Of a stretch of 61,156 nt of DNA, positions 18,362-29,389 are shown in pieces; within the stretch, counting starts at the first letter, position 1; every line of letters starts with the position of its first letter. The notes below the pieces were generated by a model, which had not been told where the DNA came from, ran no database searches, and saw only the letters and a list, made by a program, of their open reading frames with translations. The stretch comes from a virus. Location: positions 1 through 61,156 of the IMG/VR virus record IMGVR_UViG_3300045125_000015. One strand, written 5' to 3'. The position numbers and the translations under genes are program-made.

Positions 18362-18855
18362 TGATTCCATTACTTGCCCCTATCCTGACTCAGCTTGCTG
18401 GCGCTGGTCTACAGAAAGTCGCTGATGCCGTGCTGGACAAAGGCGTCGAGCACGTTGAGGAGAAGCTGGGTATCAAGCTGACCCCCAACGAGGACGGTGT
18501 TCTGGACGATAGCAAGCTGGCAGACCTGCAAATGGCAGCGATGAAGCATGAAGAGTTCATGGCAGAGATAGACCTAAAGAACACGCAAGATGCTAGAGAT
18601 ATGCAAGAGAAGGCTATGGAAAGCGCAGACCCGTGGGTTCGGCGGTTTGTCTACCAGTTTGCATGGTACTGGTCTTTTTTTGCTACAGCCTACATCATCA
18701 TTATCACCACCGTTAATATCCCGGAAAAGAACATTCGGTTTGTTGATGTCGTGCTTGGCTTCATTATGGGCACGGTGGTTTCGACGATACTGAACTTCTT
18801 CTTTGGCTCCAGCCAGAGCAGCAAGGATAAGACCAAGGAGCTGATGAAGAAATGA
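18361..18855 (+). CDS. Holin-like membrane protein
   Basis: Intact, 164 residues. A long N-terminal amphipathic part (LTQLAGAGLQKVADAVLDKG) precedes ARDMQEKAMESADPWVRRFV and two membrane spans, WYWSFFATAYIIIITTVNI and VVLGFIMGTVVSTILNFFFG, with a Lys-rich tail. D-P-W-V-R-R-x-x-x-x-x-A-W followed by hairpin spans is characteristic of GTA-type and related phage holins. It overlaps the endolysin start by four bases. Confidence 0.82.
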   Translation: MIPLLAPILTQLAGAGLQKVADAVLDKGVEHVEEKLGIKLTPNEDGVLDDSKLADLQMAAMKHEEFMAEIDLKNTQDARDMQEKAMESADPWVRRFVYQFAWYWSFFATAYIIIITTVNIPEKNIRFVDVVLGFIMGTVVSTILNFFFGSSQSSKDKTKELMKK

Positions 18856-19313
18856 AGCTATCGCCCAACTTTTCCTTGGAGGAGCTGACCGTCAGCGATT
18901 ACGCCGCCAGGAACGGTCTGGACAATACGCCTCAGAACGATCATCTGATGAACCTTCGCCGGCTGGCAGCGTTCCTAGAGTCGCTTCGGTCTTATCTCGG
19001 CAAGCCAATTTCCATCAATTCAGCCTACCGTAGCCCGGAAGTCAACGAGGCAATCAAAGGCTCAAAGACTAGCCAGCACTGCCATGGCACAGCAGCCGAT
19101 ATTCGTGTGGCAGGGATGGTCCCAGATCAGGTGGTAAAGCGTATCATTGCTTCCACGTTGCCATTCGATCAGGTTATTCGGGAGTTTTCTGACCCGGTAC
19201 GCGGCGGTGGTTGGACTCATGTGAGCATTCCAAACACCCGCGACGCGAAGCCCAGAAAGATGGCTCTTATCATCGACAAGAAGGGCACGCGCCCGTACAA
19301 GTCAGGTGGATGA
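18852..19313 (+). CDS. Endolysin, peptidase M15 family
   Basis: Intact, 153 residues. MKLSPNFSLEELTVSDYAAR opens a peptidase M15_3-type domain. Zinc-site motifs: SINSAYRSPEVNEAIKGSKT, SQHCHGTAADIRV (H and D ligands) and WTHVSI (final H). Members cut peptide cross-links of peptidoglycan (D-Ala-D-Ala or L-Ala-D-Glu type). No signal peptide, so export relies on the holin just upstream. The last bases overlap a minus-strand endonuclease gene. Confidence 0.93.
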   Translation: MKLSPNFSLEELTVSDYAARNGLDNTPQNDHLMNLRRLAAFLESLRSYLGKPISINSAYRSPEVNEAIKGSKTSQHCHGTAADIRVAGMVPDQVVKRIIASTLPFDQVIREFSDPVRGGGWTHVSIPNTRDAKPRKMALIIDKKGTRPYKSGG

Positions 19314-20144
19314 CATGGCCTTTCTTTCAGCCCACCGCAGCTTTTGCGATTCTGATATTTTTTGTTTCTGCGCTTCGGTTTTTGGCCGGCGCAGTTTAGC
19401 CTGAACTTCGGGGGTTTTCATTGTGGCAGCTCGTATCTCAGCAGATTGCTTCACGCCCTCACTGATATTCAGTGATGCCTGCTTGAGCGCGGCCACTCGT
19501 TTTGCATTGTATTCCGGGTCTTTGTTCCGCTCGGTCAGCAGCTTCCTGCGGTATTCCCTTAGTTCTTCCGGTGTGCGCTTGGCAGGTTTGGGCTTGCGAC
19601 GGAGCGCTAAGTTTTGCTTGGTATTCAGGCGATGCTATGGTTGCCCGTAGCTTGGCCAGTCTGGCAGCCTTATTTTCGGGATCGTTGAGGGCGGCAGATA
19701 TCTTGGCTTGCACATCTGGTGAGCGCAAGGCTTCAACGCGTTTTGCATGGATCTCTGGAGTCGGTGTTCAAAACTTGATGCTAGCTGCCGCATTGGATTG
19801 CGATGGGTTCGACAGGCGCAATCTCTTGGCTTCTCGCTCTGCCGCCGGTGGATTGATGTTGCCTTCCCCGCCATCAGTAAAGTTGTACAGAACGCCGCCG
19901 CTGTCATGCCGGCCAAAGCAGGCAATGAGCGATCGTTCCGCAACACAGGCGTCCTCCCAAGTTTCAAAGAACATGCGTTGCACTTTGATGTTTTCTGCGC
20001 CATATTTGGCTATGGTGCGCATGCAAGCTTCATTGCGGTCTTTGGCTTTGGCTCGCACAGGATTCCAGCGATTCCGTGTCTTGCCGATGCCAACATAAAC
20101 GGGGACCAGTCAGGTTTGAACCAAATGTATACGTATGATTTCAT
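19302..20144 (-). CDS. GIY-YIG homing endonuclease, antisense to late genes, frameshifted
   Basis: The minus-strand ATG at 20144 gives MKSYVYIWFKPDWSP, then after an indel VYVGIGKTRNRWNPVRAK, a GIY-YIG-like first half (Y-V-Y-I-W ... Y-V-G-I-G-K-T). The core continues NEACMRTIAKYGAENIKVQR, ETWEDACVAERSLIACFGRH and LYNFTDGGEG (metal-binding E in A-E-R and the N-x-T-x-G-G motif). The C-terminal half has repeated NUMOD3-like units (SPEYQAKLSAP; TPEVQAKLRRPKTEAQKQKI). About 280 residues. The only minus-strand gene inside the late region. Confidence 0.83.
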
Positions 20145-20170
20145 ACTATCCTCCTTCATAGGAGTATAAT

Positions 20171-22309
20171 GTGCCTTTACAGAAACTTCAACTCCGTCCA
20201 GGTCTGAACAGTGAAGGAACGTCGCTTGCCAACGAGGGTGGTTGGTTTGAGTGCGACAAGATCCGGTTTAGGTCTGGTTATCCTCAGAAGCTAGGCGGTT
20301 GGACGCCTATCTCCAGCAGTACGTATCTTGGTGTTGCCCGTTCTATGTGGAACTGGGTGACGCTGCGCGGCTATAACCTGCTGGGCGTCGGCACGAACCT
20401 GAAGTACTACGTCGAGAGCGGCGGTACGTACAACGACATCACGCCGATCCGGGACACGAATGTCCTGACCAATCCGTTTGCCACGACTATCAGCTCCACA
20501 ACGGTCACTGTTACTGATGCTGGTCACGGTGCTATTGCTGGCGACTTTGTGACGTTCTCTGGTGCGACTGCTGTAGGTGGGTTGACTATCAACGGCGAGT
20601 ACGAGATTGTTACTGCGACCACCAACACATACACCATTACTGCTGCGTCGGCTGCTACATCCACAGCGACAGGCGGTGGCACGGTTACGGCGGTATATCA
20701 GATCAACGTCGGTGCTCCTATCTATGGATTCCAGACTGGTTGGGGCGCTGGTTTGTGGGGCGGCTTTGTATCCGGTACTACGCAGACTACTTTGTCTGTC
20801 AGCCTGAACTCGTCCAATACCAACATCTCTGTGGTATCTACCACTGGTTCTCGAATGCTACCGGCACGATCCTGATTGATCAGGAATTGATCAAGTACGG
20901 TGGCAATACTGCCATCTTGTTTACCAGCGCCACACGCGGTGCGAACGGAACTGTAGCTACAAGTCACAGCAATGCCACCACGGTTTACAACGCCAACACG
21001 TTTACTGGCTGGGGTCAGTCTGCGGCATTTGGTATCCCGCAGCAGCTGCGTCTGTGGTCAGAGGCCAACTTTGGTGATTACCTGATCATCAACCCTCGCG
21101 GCGGTGCGCTGTACATGTGGGTGCCGGCATATACCGGAGCAGGCGTCATTGCTGTTTAGCACACCAGCAACGCTGCTTTCCAGCACCAGCGCAGGCATAT
21201 ATCAGACGGATGCCAACTGTCCCAGCATTTGCAGCTTAGTCATGGTGTCGGACTCCAGCCGGTTTGTGATTGGTTTTGGCGTCAACGATTACGGTGATAC
21301 TGCGCAAGATCCGCTGCTGGTGCGTTGGTCAGATCAGGAAAACTACCAAGTCTGGACTCCGGCAATTACCAATCAGGCCGGCAGCTACCGCCTGTCATCC
21401 GGCTCGACCATCGTGGCTGCCCAGCAGACTCGTCAGGAGATATTGGTATTCACAGACAGCGCCGTGTTCTCAATGCAGTATCTTGGGACCGCCGTACGTC
21501 TGGGGCTTCAACATCCTGTCGGACAACATCTCGATTGCTGGTCCGAACGCTGTGGCTACGGCCAACAACATTACGTACTGGATGGGCACAGACAAGTTCT
21601 ACGCCTACACCGGCCGTGTGGAAACATTGCCATGCTCGCTGCGTCAGTTTGTCTACGACGACATCAACCTTGACCAAGCTGCATCAGATCTTTGCTGGCA
21701 CGAACGAGGGATACAGCGAGGTCTGGTGGTTCTACTGCTCGGCTAGGTTCAACCGTGGTTGACCGCTACGTCATCTACAACTATCTGGATCAGGTCTGGT
21801 ACTACGGCACGCTTGGCCGCACGGCATGGCTGGACAGCCCGCTGCGCAGCTATCCGATGGGTGCAACGTACAACCAGACAGTTGTGTACCACGAGAACGG
21901 CAACGATGACGTAGAGGTCAGCGGTCAGGCTAATCCAATCATCTGCGTACATCCAGTCTTCTGACTTTGACATTGGTGACGGTCACAACTTTGGTTTTGT
22001 GTGGCGGATGATCCCAGACATTACGTTTGACGGATCGAGCACGGCTACGCCTAACAAGCCGGAGGTGACGTTCACGGTTCGCCCGCGTCAGAACCCTGGT
22101 GCTCCGTACGGCGTGGCAGATACACCAACGGTTGCCTCAACGCAGTCGTACAACGGCGTCAGGTACTACACGGTTCAGGAGTTCACGGAGATTGTGTACA
22201 CCCGCCTGCGCGGCCGGCAGATGGCATTCAAGGTCAGCTCGGATCAGCTTGGATGTGCATGGCAGCTAGGTGCGCCCAGAATTGATGTGCGTCCTGATGG
22301 CAGACGATA
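20171..22309 (+). CDS. Tail hub/stabilisation-like structural protein, frameshifted
   Basis: Start GTG 20171 with ribosome site aggag. VPLQKLQLRPGLNSEGTSLA, NEGGWFECDKIRFRSGYPQK and GGWTPISSSTYLGVARSMWN match the opening of a large, very common phage structural protein in P22-like tails. Further blocks: RLWSEANFGDYLIINPRGGA, DPLLVRWSDQENYQVW, TNQAGSYRLSSGSTIVAAQQ, FNILSDNISIAGPNAVATAN, VDRYVIYNYLDQVWYYGTL and YTRLRGRQMAFKVSSDQLGC. About 712 residues with indels near 20855, 21160, 21490, 21680, 21745 and 21945. Probably the tail hub/needle base, by position and analogy to P22 gp10. Confidence 0.75.
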
Positions 22310-22327
22310 GAATTTTGACAACATTTA

Positions 22328-22994
22328 ATGGCTAACCTTACCGTCACGAACAACATTCTTGTCCCGGCAGTCCCGGCGTTGCCGCTGGGTACTGTCAACT
22401 ACAGCCGCGAGTATCAGGATGAGCTGAACCGCGTGCTGCGCCTGTACTTTCAGCAGCTGGGCGGTGCGTTTCAGGCGTACTTGAATGAAGGCGGCGGCAG
22501 GTTTCTGAGCGTGCCATGCGGGTCATGGTTTTCTAACCAAGCGGTAACGTTCTCATGCAAATGTTGCCACAGTTGTCACATCTGAACAACACGGATGCGA
22601 ATGCCACGATAGATACCACGTTGTCCAACGGCAGCGTGCAGGTGACGTATCCCGGCATCTACAATTACCAGTTCTCTGCCCAGTTCGACAAACTCTGATT
22701 CACAGGCTCACGATGTAGATATCTGGATCACGGGTAGATGGCACAGATGTCTATGAATCTGCATCGCAAGTAACGGTTCCCAGCAGGCATGGCAGCACGC
22801 AACGGAGCAGTAATTGCAGCGTGGAACTTCTTTGTTGACGGCAAGCGCAACAGCGTTATTGATTTAGTAATGGCAGCTAACCATCCAGATGTATCGTTGG
22901 CATGCTTTGCCAGCGTCGATCTAGCCCGTTTGTGCGGCCATCAATACCGTCGCTAATTACCACGGTAACCTTTGTTTCACGGTTGCCTGCATGA
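22328..22994 (+). CDS. Virion structural protein, frameshifted
   Basis: MANLTVTNNILVPAVPALPL, GTVNYSREYQDELNRVLRLY, FQQLGGAFQAYLNEGGG then, in other frames, DANATIDTTLSNGSVQVTYP, GIYNYQFSAQFDNS, AHDVDIWI, NGAVIAAWNFFVDGKRNSV and IDLVMAANHPDVSL, ending PSLITTVTFVSRLPA. The C1q/TNF-like jelly-roll pattern (V-x-Y-P-G-I-Y-N-Y-Q-F-S-x-Q-F) suggests a trimeric head domain. About 220 residues with five or more indels. Confidence 0.7.
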
Positions 22995-23025
22995 TACGAT
23001 TGACAAAATTTCTTGAAGGTGCGTT

Positions 23026-26000
23026 ATGAGTCTGCACACCCTAGCCCAACATCTCCAGAGCGCCGGCCGCAGGCGATGACCGCGTGCTTGTACATATGAC
23101 CCCGCAGCGAGGTCAGCGGCCTACAGTCCTTGGCCATGGCGCACGGCGGCAGCCTTACCATCAACCCTGAGACTGGCCTGCCAGAAGCGGGCTTCCTGTC
23201 TGGCCATTCTTCCCTGTGGTTGCTGGCGCTGCACTTACTGCTACGGGCGTTGGTGCGCCCATGGCTGCGCTAATGGTTGGCGGTGCTGGTGCGGCTGGCC
23301 ACAGGCAGCTTGAGCAAGGGTTTGATGATGGGCTTGGGCGCATATGGTGGCGCAAGCATGGGTGCGGGTCTTGGTGCTTGGCCAAGCGGCTGCTGCTGGA
23401 TCTGCTGGCTGCAAGCTGCTGCACCAGCGATTGCGGCTGCTGCTGCCTACAGCATTTGCTGGTGGCACAACTCTGTTTACAATGCCAACGCGTCACAGCA
23501 CTTGCTGTAGCACTAGCTCCAATGGTGGCGCTAGGTGTATACCTGGCGGCTGGGGCTCCGGCAGCAGGCAACACCTTTACTGTGCAGCAGTTCCAATTCG
23601 CAACCTGTTGTATCTACGAGCGCCAGCTCAAGCGGCGCGCAGCCAGCTGCTCCTCCAAGCGTAGAGTCCAGCATCATGGACAGGCTAAAAACAGCTGGCG
23701 GCAACGTTGGTAAGTTGTTTGGTTCTTCTGATGAAGACAAAGCATACCGAGAGCAGTTTCTAAAAGAACAGAAATTGCCAATGATAGGTGCAGGTATTGC
23801 TGCTCTGTCGTTGTCACAAGATCAGATGAAACAGCCTCAAAGAGGCTGGCACATACCAGACATTCAATCCTACTTGGAACCGGATGATGCAGTCTGGCGG
23901 CAACTATCAGCCTGGCGCATACACTGGCAACGAGCGAGCGCAGATACTTTGCTGATGGCGGTTTGGCAAATCTGCCAGTTGAGCAGATGTCCCAGCAGAG
24001 CATCTGTAGGCGCAAACACCGATTACCCCATGGCTACACATCCAGTCCGTACGGATACGCAGTGCCGCGCAACGTGCCGGTATCTGAGAACGTGTTCAAG
24101 CCTATGGACTACCAGACGCACTAGATCCGTACACAGGCGAGCAGAAGTTTGCCGGCGGCGGTCTTGCATCGCTTGGTCAGCATGGCTACGGGCGGATTTG
24201 TATCCAAGCTCAAAGCTGTGACCAAGCCAGCAGAGGTCAAACCTAAGCTGCAAAGCACGGCGGCGCTGGACAAACAGATTGCCAACCTTGAGAAGTACAG
24301 CAACGTTGATGAGGTTAAGGGACGATATGCTGACTTGCAAAACCAGATCAAGGATTTGCAGGCAAGCAAGAAAGACCGTGACGCGCAGGCAGCACAGGCG
24401 GCCAAGGATTACAACGCAGCAATTGCGGCTATCAACAAAGAGAAGGCTGCCAACCTGTCTAGCCTGAACGCTGACTTTAGCCAACCGCATCAAGCAGACT
24501 TCAAGCTGACAAAGGTATGCCTGCTAAGGAAAAGCAGGCTGCTATTGCTGGCATCCAGAAGGAACAGAAGGATGCGCAGACAGGCCTGAACACAGACTTT
24601 GCCAACCGTATCAAAGACCGTCAGAACGAGTACAAGGGCTACCAGTCAGAGTTGGCTTGCGTTCAACAAAGACTACAGCACCCAGCTGTCGGCGTTGAAC
24701 AAAGATCTTGGCACGGCTAAGAATGCAACATACCTATGCCACTCAGTACCAGACTGCGGTTGCCAACCGTGACAAGATGCTGGCTGCGAACGAAGCTGCA
24801 ACGAACAAGGCTCAGCGAGACAGAACGATGCTGCGATGGCCAAGTACAACCAGTACCAAGATGCGCTGAATGCAGAGAAGCAGGCGTGGCAGGAAGAGAC
24901 TGGACGCAAGGCGACAGGCATTCAAGCTATCCGTCCGCAGACCACAACCAAAGTCTTGCTGGATAATGCTGCGCAAGATTGCTGATCTTGAAAAACAGAA
25001 TGGCATCATTGCCAACTGGACCGGATGGGAGGTCCCAATCCGCAAGCAGCAGAAATCCAGAAACAGATTGACAATCTGAGAGCTGGTGCACATCTGCCGG
25101 TTATACGCCTGCGTATGTCAAAGATCCAAAGACTGGCAAGCTGATTCCTTCGTCGGAAGTTCCTCCAACTACAGAATTCAAGGCGTTTACCAAGGTTCCA
25201 GGATACGACACGACCAAGCGCCTGATGGAAGAGAAGGACATCTCTGCGGTGTTTGAGGATGTGGCTGGCCGTCGTCCGACTAGCAGTCGGAGATGGACAA
25301 GTTCCTTGGCACTCAGTCCACTGATGCTGCTATCGCTCAGTACGCCATGAACCTGCCGGATGTGAAGCAGGCCATGAAGTACACGGATGACGACTTCAAG
25401 GAAAACTTCCAGTACTACATTGGCCGTCAGCCTACTACCGGCGAGCTGGCATCGATGAAGAAGGCGAAGATTACCAACTTCAACCAGATGCGCAACTTCC
25501 TGCAACAGCAGCCTGCGTACCTGAAGAACCTGAACGCGGTTGCCCAGCAGTCGTTTGCCGCACAACAGAAATCCGCAGAAGATGCGCTGGCAGAACAGGC
25601 AAGATTGTCAGCATCGTTGACTCCAGAGCAGGTATCTACGGCCTACCGTGATGCGCTTGGTCGTCAGCCCACGATGGATGAGCTGCGTCAGTACATGGGC
25701 GCACAGCAGACACAAGAAGGTTTGGCTGGCGTGCTGAAGGGTACGCCTGAGTACCTGACCAAGCTGACTCAGCCTTTGGTTCCAACGCCGTCAGCACCTA
25801 AGTACGCTCCGGGCACTGTGTATTGGATACACGCCAGAGCAGAAGGCGGCTACAGGATTGGGCGCTATTACTGGTGGTGTGCAGCCTACGCCGTCAGGCT
25901 TGCAGGCTCCGCTGACCCGTGGTGCTGTGACACTGGAAGGCGCGATGCCGCTGAATCCTACGTTCACAGAGCAGATGGGATTGCAGACTCTGGCTTCTCA

Positions 26001-26491
26001 AGCGGCAGAGAAAGCACCTGCAGTTGCAGACTGGCTTGCAATTCGCAGCTGCCCAGCCGCAGAACGTGTTTGGATTCCAGCCTTATGGTCAGCCAGCCGC
26101 AAGGATCGCCACAGTCTATCGAGGCAATGCTGGCAGCTCTTCGCGCACAACAGCAGCAGGGTGTGACGCAGATGGCAGACGGTGGCTACGCTGGCGGCGG
26201 ATATCACTTAGGCGATTACTCGGACGGTGGTCGTTTGCTGAAAGGACCAGGAAACGGCAGTTAGCGATTCTATTCCCGCTTCTATTGGCGATAAACAGCC
26301 AGCACGACTTGCTGACTGGAGAATTTGTTTTGCCCGGCGAGAATTGTTTCTGAACTTGGCAACGGTGATACGGACGCTGGCGCACGAGAGTTGTACGCGA
26401 TGATGGATCGTATCCAACGGGCAGGGGAAAACCGTTGGCAAAGGTAAAGTAGCTGTAGATGCAAGAGCTAGAAAAGCTGCTTCCTGCATGA
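23026..26491 (+). CDS. Large ejection/internal virion-type protein 1, heavily frameshifted
   Basis: Opens MSLHTLAQHLQSAGR ... LAMAHGGSLTINPETGLPEA then a very hydrophobic Ala/Gly-rich region (MGLGAYGGASMGAGLGALAK) able to insert in membranes. The middle is coiled coil (ANLEKYSNVDEVKGRYADLQ). The last third carries repeats of the GRQPT type (YYIGRQPTTGELASMKKAKI; ALGRQPTMDELRQYMGAQQ). The C terminus, after indels, is SIPASIGDKQPARLADGEFV LPARIVSELG ... YAMMDRIQR, a common phage tail-end signature. About 1150 residues. Likely travels with DNA at infection; this is inference from size, order and composition. Confidence 0.68.
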
Positions 26492-26933
26492 AGCTAGACA
26501 TAGCTTTCATACCGTATGGCTCGATAGCCGGGACTATCCCCGCCATCATGCCGTATCTGGCAGAGTCGGCTAAACGCAGTAGGGGACGGGCAAGCGTGGA
26601 CGATATCCTGCGCTTCCTGTTCTCCGGCGAGATGCAGCTCTGGGTGGTATTTGATGATGAGACCAAAGAGGCGCACGGTCACTTCATCACAGAGGTCAAG
26701 CAGTACCCGCAGTGCAAGATGTTGGTCATCCAGTACGCAGCCATGATTGCCGAACTACATGGCTGAGATTGAGGCGACTGATGCAGAGTTATGCAGAAGA
26801 TTACGCGGTAAGGGCTGGCTGCAAGGGCATTGAGTTCGTTGGCAGACCGGGATGGAAGAAGCACGCTGAGAAGTATGGCTACACAGCACAGAGCGTGACG
26901 TACCAGAGATTTTTTGAGCAGGGGCTACTATGA
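26488..26933 (+). CDS. GNAT-like acetyltransferase-fold virion-region protein
   Basis: MKLDIAFIPYGSIAGTIPAI MPYLAES, RGRASVDDILRFLFSGEMQL WVVFDDETKEAHGHFITEVK QYPQCKMLVIQYAAM, then after an indel IEQLMQSYAEDYAVRAGCKG and GRPGWKKHAEKYGYTAQSVT YQ. The strand-helix order and the final G-R-x-G-W...Y-G-Y match the small GNAT-like proteins placed between ejection protein genes in podoviruses. About 148 residues. The stop overlaps the next start (ATGA). Confidence 0.75.
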
Positions 26934-28042
26934 GCCGTATATCTTTTGGGATGATGGAAGCTGGGTTTATCCCCGGTGATCTTGGCGCTTTCAAGGCAGA
27001 GGGCGGCAAGATCCGTTTGTATGACAGCGGCGGCGGCGGCAGCCAGCCTAGCGCAACCACGCAGACTCAGCTGACCTATCCGGCAGAGTTCAAGCCGATG
27101 GTCTACGAGACCGCGCAGCGGGCGATGGCCGAGGCATCTACTCCGTACACGGCGTACAAGGGTGAGCGGATTGCTGGCTTTGACCCGTTCCAACTGACCG
27201 CCCAGCAGGCTGTGGCCAACCTTGGTCCATCCCAGCAGCTTGGTACTGCCAGCCAGTTTGCTACCGGCGCAGGTCTGAAAGCAGGCGATGTGCAGTACGC
27301 TCCGCAGCAGTTTGGCACGGCAAGCTTTACCACGCCCGGTCTGGCTGGTCTGTACATGTCGCCCTACGCCCAGAACGTCATCGACATCCAGCAGCGCGAG
27401 GCACAGCGTCAGGCAGACATCGCTGGCTCAAGCAGCTGAAAGCGCAGGCGGTCAGCTCGTGGTGCGTACGGCGGTAGCCGTCAGGCAATTCTGGAGGCAG
27501 AGGCAGCACGTAACCTTGCTACAGCAGAAGGGTGACATCCAGAAGGCTGGCTTACAAGCAGCTTACGAGCAGGCACAGAATCTCTACGGCACAGAGGCAC
27601 AGCGTGCGCTGGCAGCCCAGCAGGCGCAGGAGACAGTCGCGTCAGTACGGCGCAGGGCTTGACCATGCAGGGATTGCAGACGCAGCTACAGGCGGCACAA
27701 GGGCTTGGGTGCGCTGGGGCAAGAGCAGATGCAGCAGCAGCAGGCAATTATCAACGCCCTGCAAGCGGCTGGCCAGCAGCGTCAGGCGCTCCAGCAGGCA
27801 CAGCTTACCCGCCAGTACGAAGACTTTCTCCAGCAGAAACAGTACCCGTACCAGCAGCTTGCGTTCATGCAGGAAATGCTCAAGGGCGTGCCGCAGCAGA
27901 CAACACAGTCAATCTACCAAGCACCGCCGTCTACTACCGCACAGCTGGCTGGCTATGGGTACGGCGCTGTACGGTGCGAGCAAGCTATTTGCCAGGCGGC
28001 GGCCTAGCCGATCTGGCAGTTGAACATCTCTCGAAAGGTTGA
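26930..28042 (+). CDS. Internal virion-type protein 2, Gln/Ala-rich, frameshifted
   Basis: MSRISFGMMEAGFIPGDLGA, TYPAEFKPMVYETAQRAMAE, YTAYKGERIAGFDPFQLTAQ, LYMSPYAQNVIDIQQREAQR, GAYGGSRQAILEAEAARNLA, ALQQAQLTRQYEDFLQQKQY, PYQQLAFMQEMLKGVP and a final LADLAVEHLSKG. Long Gln/Ala helices with an M-S-P-Y-x-Q-x-V-I-D motif are typical of a core protein encoded beside ejection proteins in many uncultured phages. About 371 residues; indels near 27430, 27515, 27640, 27705 and 27970. Confidence 0.75.
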
Positions 28043-28044
28043 TC

Positions 28045-29389
28045 ATGAAGCGTGATGATTTCGGGATGCGGATAGATGAAGTCCGCGAGCTGGCAACGAA
28101 GTACTCGAAGCCAGAGCTGGCGCGGATGGTGCAGATGGGGCTGATTCCCCCGCAGCAGGCTTTGATGGCCGGCATGATGATCGACCGCATTGCCAAGTCC
28201 GCTATGCAGCCTCCGCAGACTACCGTGGCTCAGGATGTATTGGCGGCTCCAGCAGCTCCCGCAGCAAGGCATTATGGGTGCGCCTGGTGCTCCGGCTCCT
28301 AGCGGCGGGGTGGCAACGTTGCCATCTGGCCTGCAAAACATGGCGGGTGGCGGCATTGTCGCGTTTGCTGACGGCGGCACCCCAGAGGACATGATCCGCG
28401 CTAACCGCGAGGCTAACGCTGCTTTGTCTGGCATGTCACAAGATCAGGGGCTGACGCTGCCGGGCGGCTTCCAATTCCGGCCGTACGACATGCCTAAGCC
28501 TACGGACATCAAGTCTGAGATGGCGGCACAGCGCGAAGCAGAGCGTGAGGCTGGCGTAGATCCTGACCTGTACAAGCGCATGCGTGAGGAAGAAGCTGGC
28601 CGTCGTGATGAGCTGAAAGGACGTCGCGAGGAGGCTAAGGGCGAGGCGCTGTTGATGGCTGGCCTTGGTCTGATGGGTGCCCGCAAGGGTCAGGAGTTCC
28701 AAGCTCTGTCAGACGTTGGCCGTCAGGCTGTGCAACAGTACAGCGGCGCTTTGCGTGAGATACGCGACACAGAGAAGGACATCAAGAAAACCGAGCGTGA
28801 GCTTATGTTTGCCGAGGATCGTGCCAAGCGCGACCAGTCCGGCAAGGCGTTGTCTCGTGTGCAATCCAAGCAGGACAAACTGGATGAGTTGCAAGTTCGC
28901 CAGACGGACCAGTACAACAAGGCTGCTGAGAAGGCATCTGACCTGTTTGTCACCAAGTACGGCATCGACGAGAACGCGAAGAAAGCGCTGGAAGTTGCCA
29001 AGACTAGCGGCGCTTACCAAATTGCCGTTGCAAAAATCCATGCGGCAGCTGCTGGCAAACCAGGAGAAACAGAACGATTGCTTGGCAGATACCATGACAT
29101 TCTGGCTAAGGAAGGTCCAGAGGCTGCGGCAAAATTCATGGGCGATGTTGAGCGTGTGCGCGGTGCGGGAAAACCTCAGAACATTCTAAGTTTTGAGGAA
29201 GCCATGAAAATTGTGGCTAACAATCCTATTAACGCCGCAAAATCTCCTGAAGAGCAGATGGCTATGGCTAAAAAACTGATGGCATCTGATCCTATGCGTG
29301 CAGGTCAAGCCGGCGGCACAACTGTTCCTAATCCATTTAAACTTAGCCCCGAGGCAGAAGCAGCACTGAAACAATACGGCGGACGATAA
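28045..29389 (+). CDS. Internal virion-type protein 3, one frameshift
   Basis: MKRDDFGMRIDEVRELATKY, SKPELARMVQMGLIPPQQAL MAGMMIDRIAKS. After a frameshift at about 28255 it continues GGVATLPSGLQNMAGGGIVA, FADGG, DIKSEMAAQREAEREAGVDP and MAGLGLMGARKGQEFQALSD, then a long coiled coil (DTEKDIKKTERELMFAEDRA). The L-Q-x-M-A-x-G-G-I-V-A-F-A-x-G-G motif is widespread in phage internal proteins. About 448 residues. Contains the palindrome tggcaacgttgcca at 28311. Confidence 0.78.
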
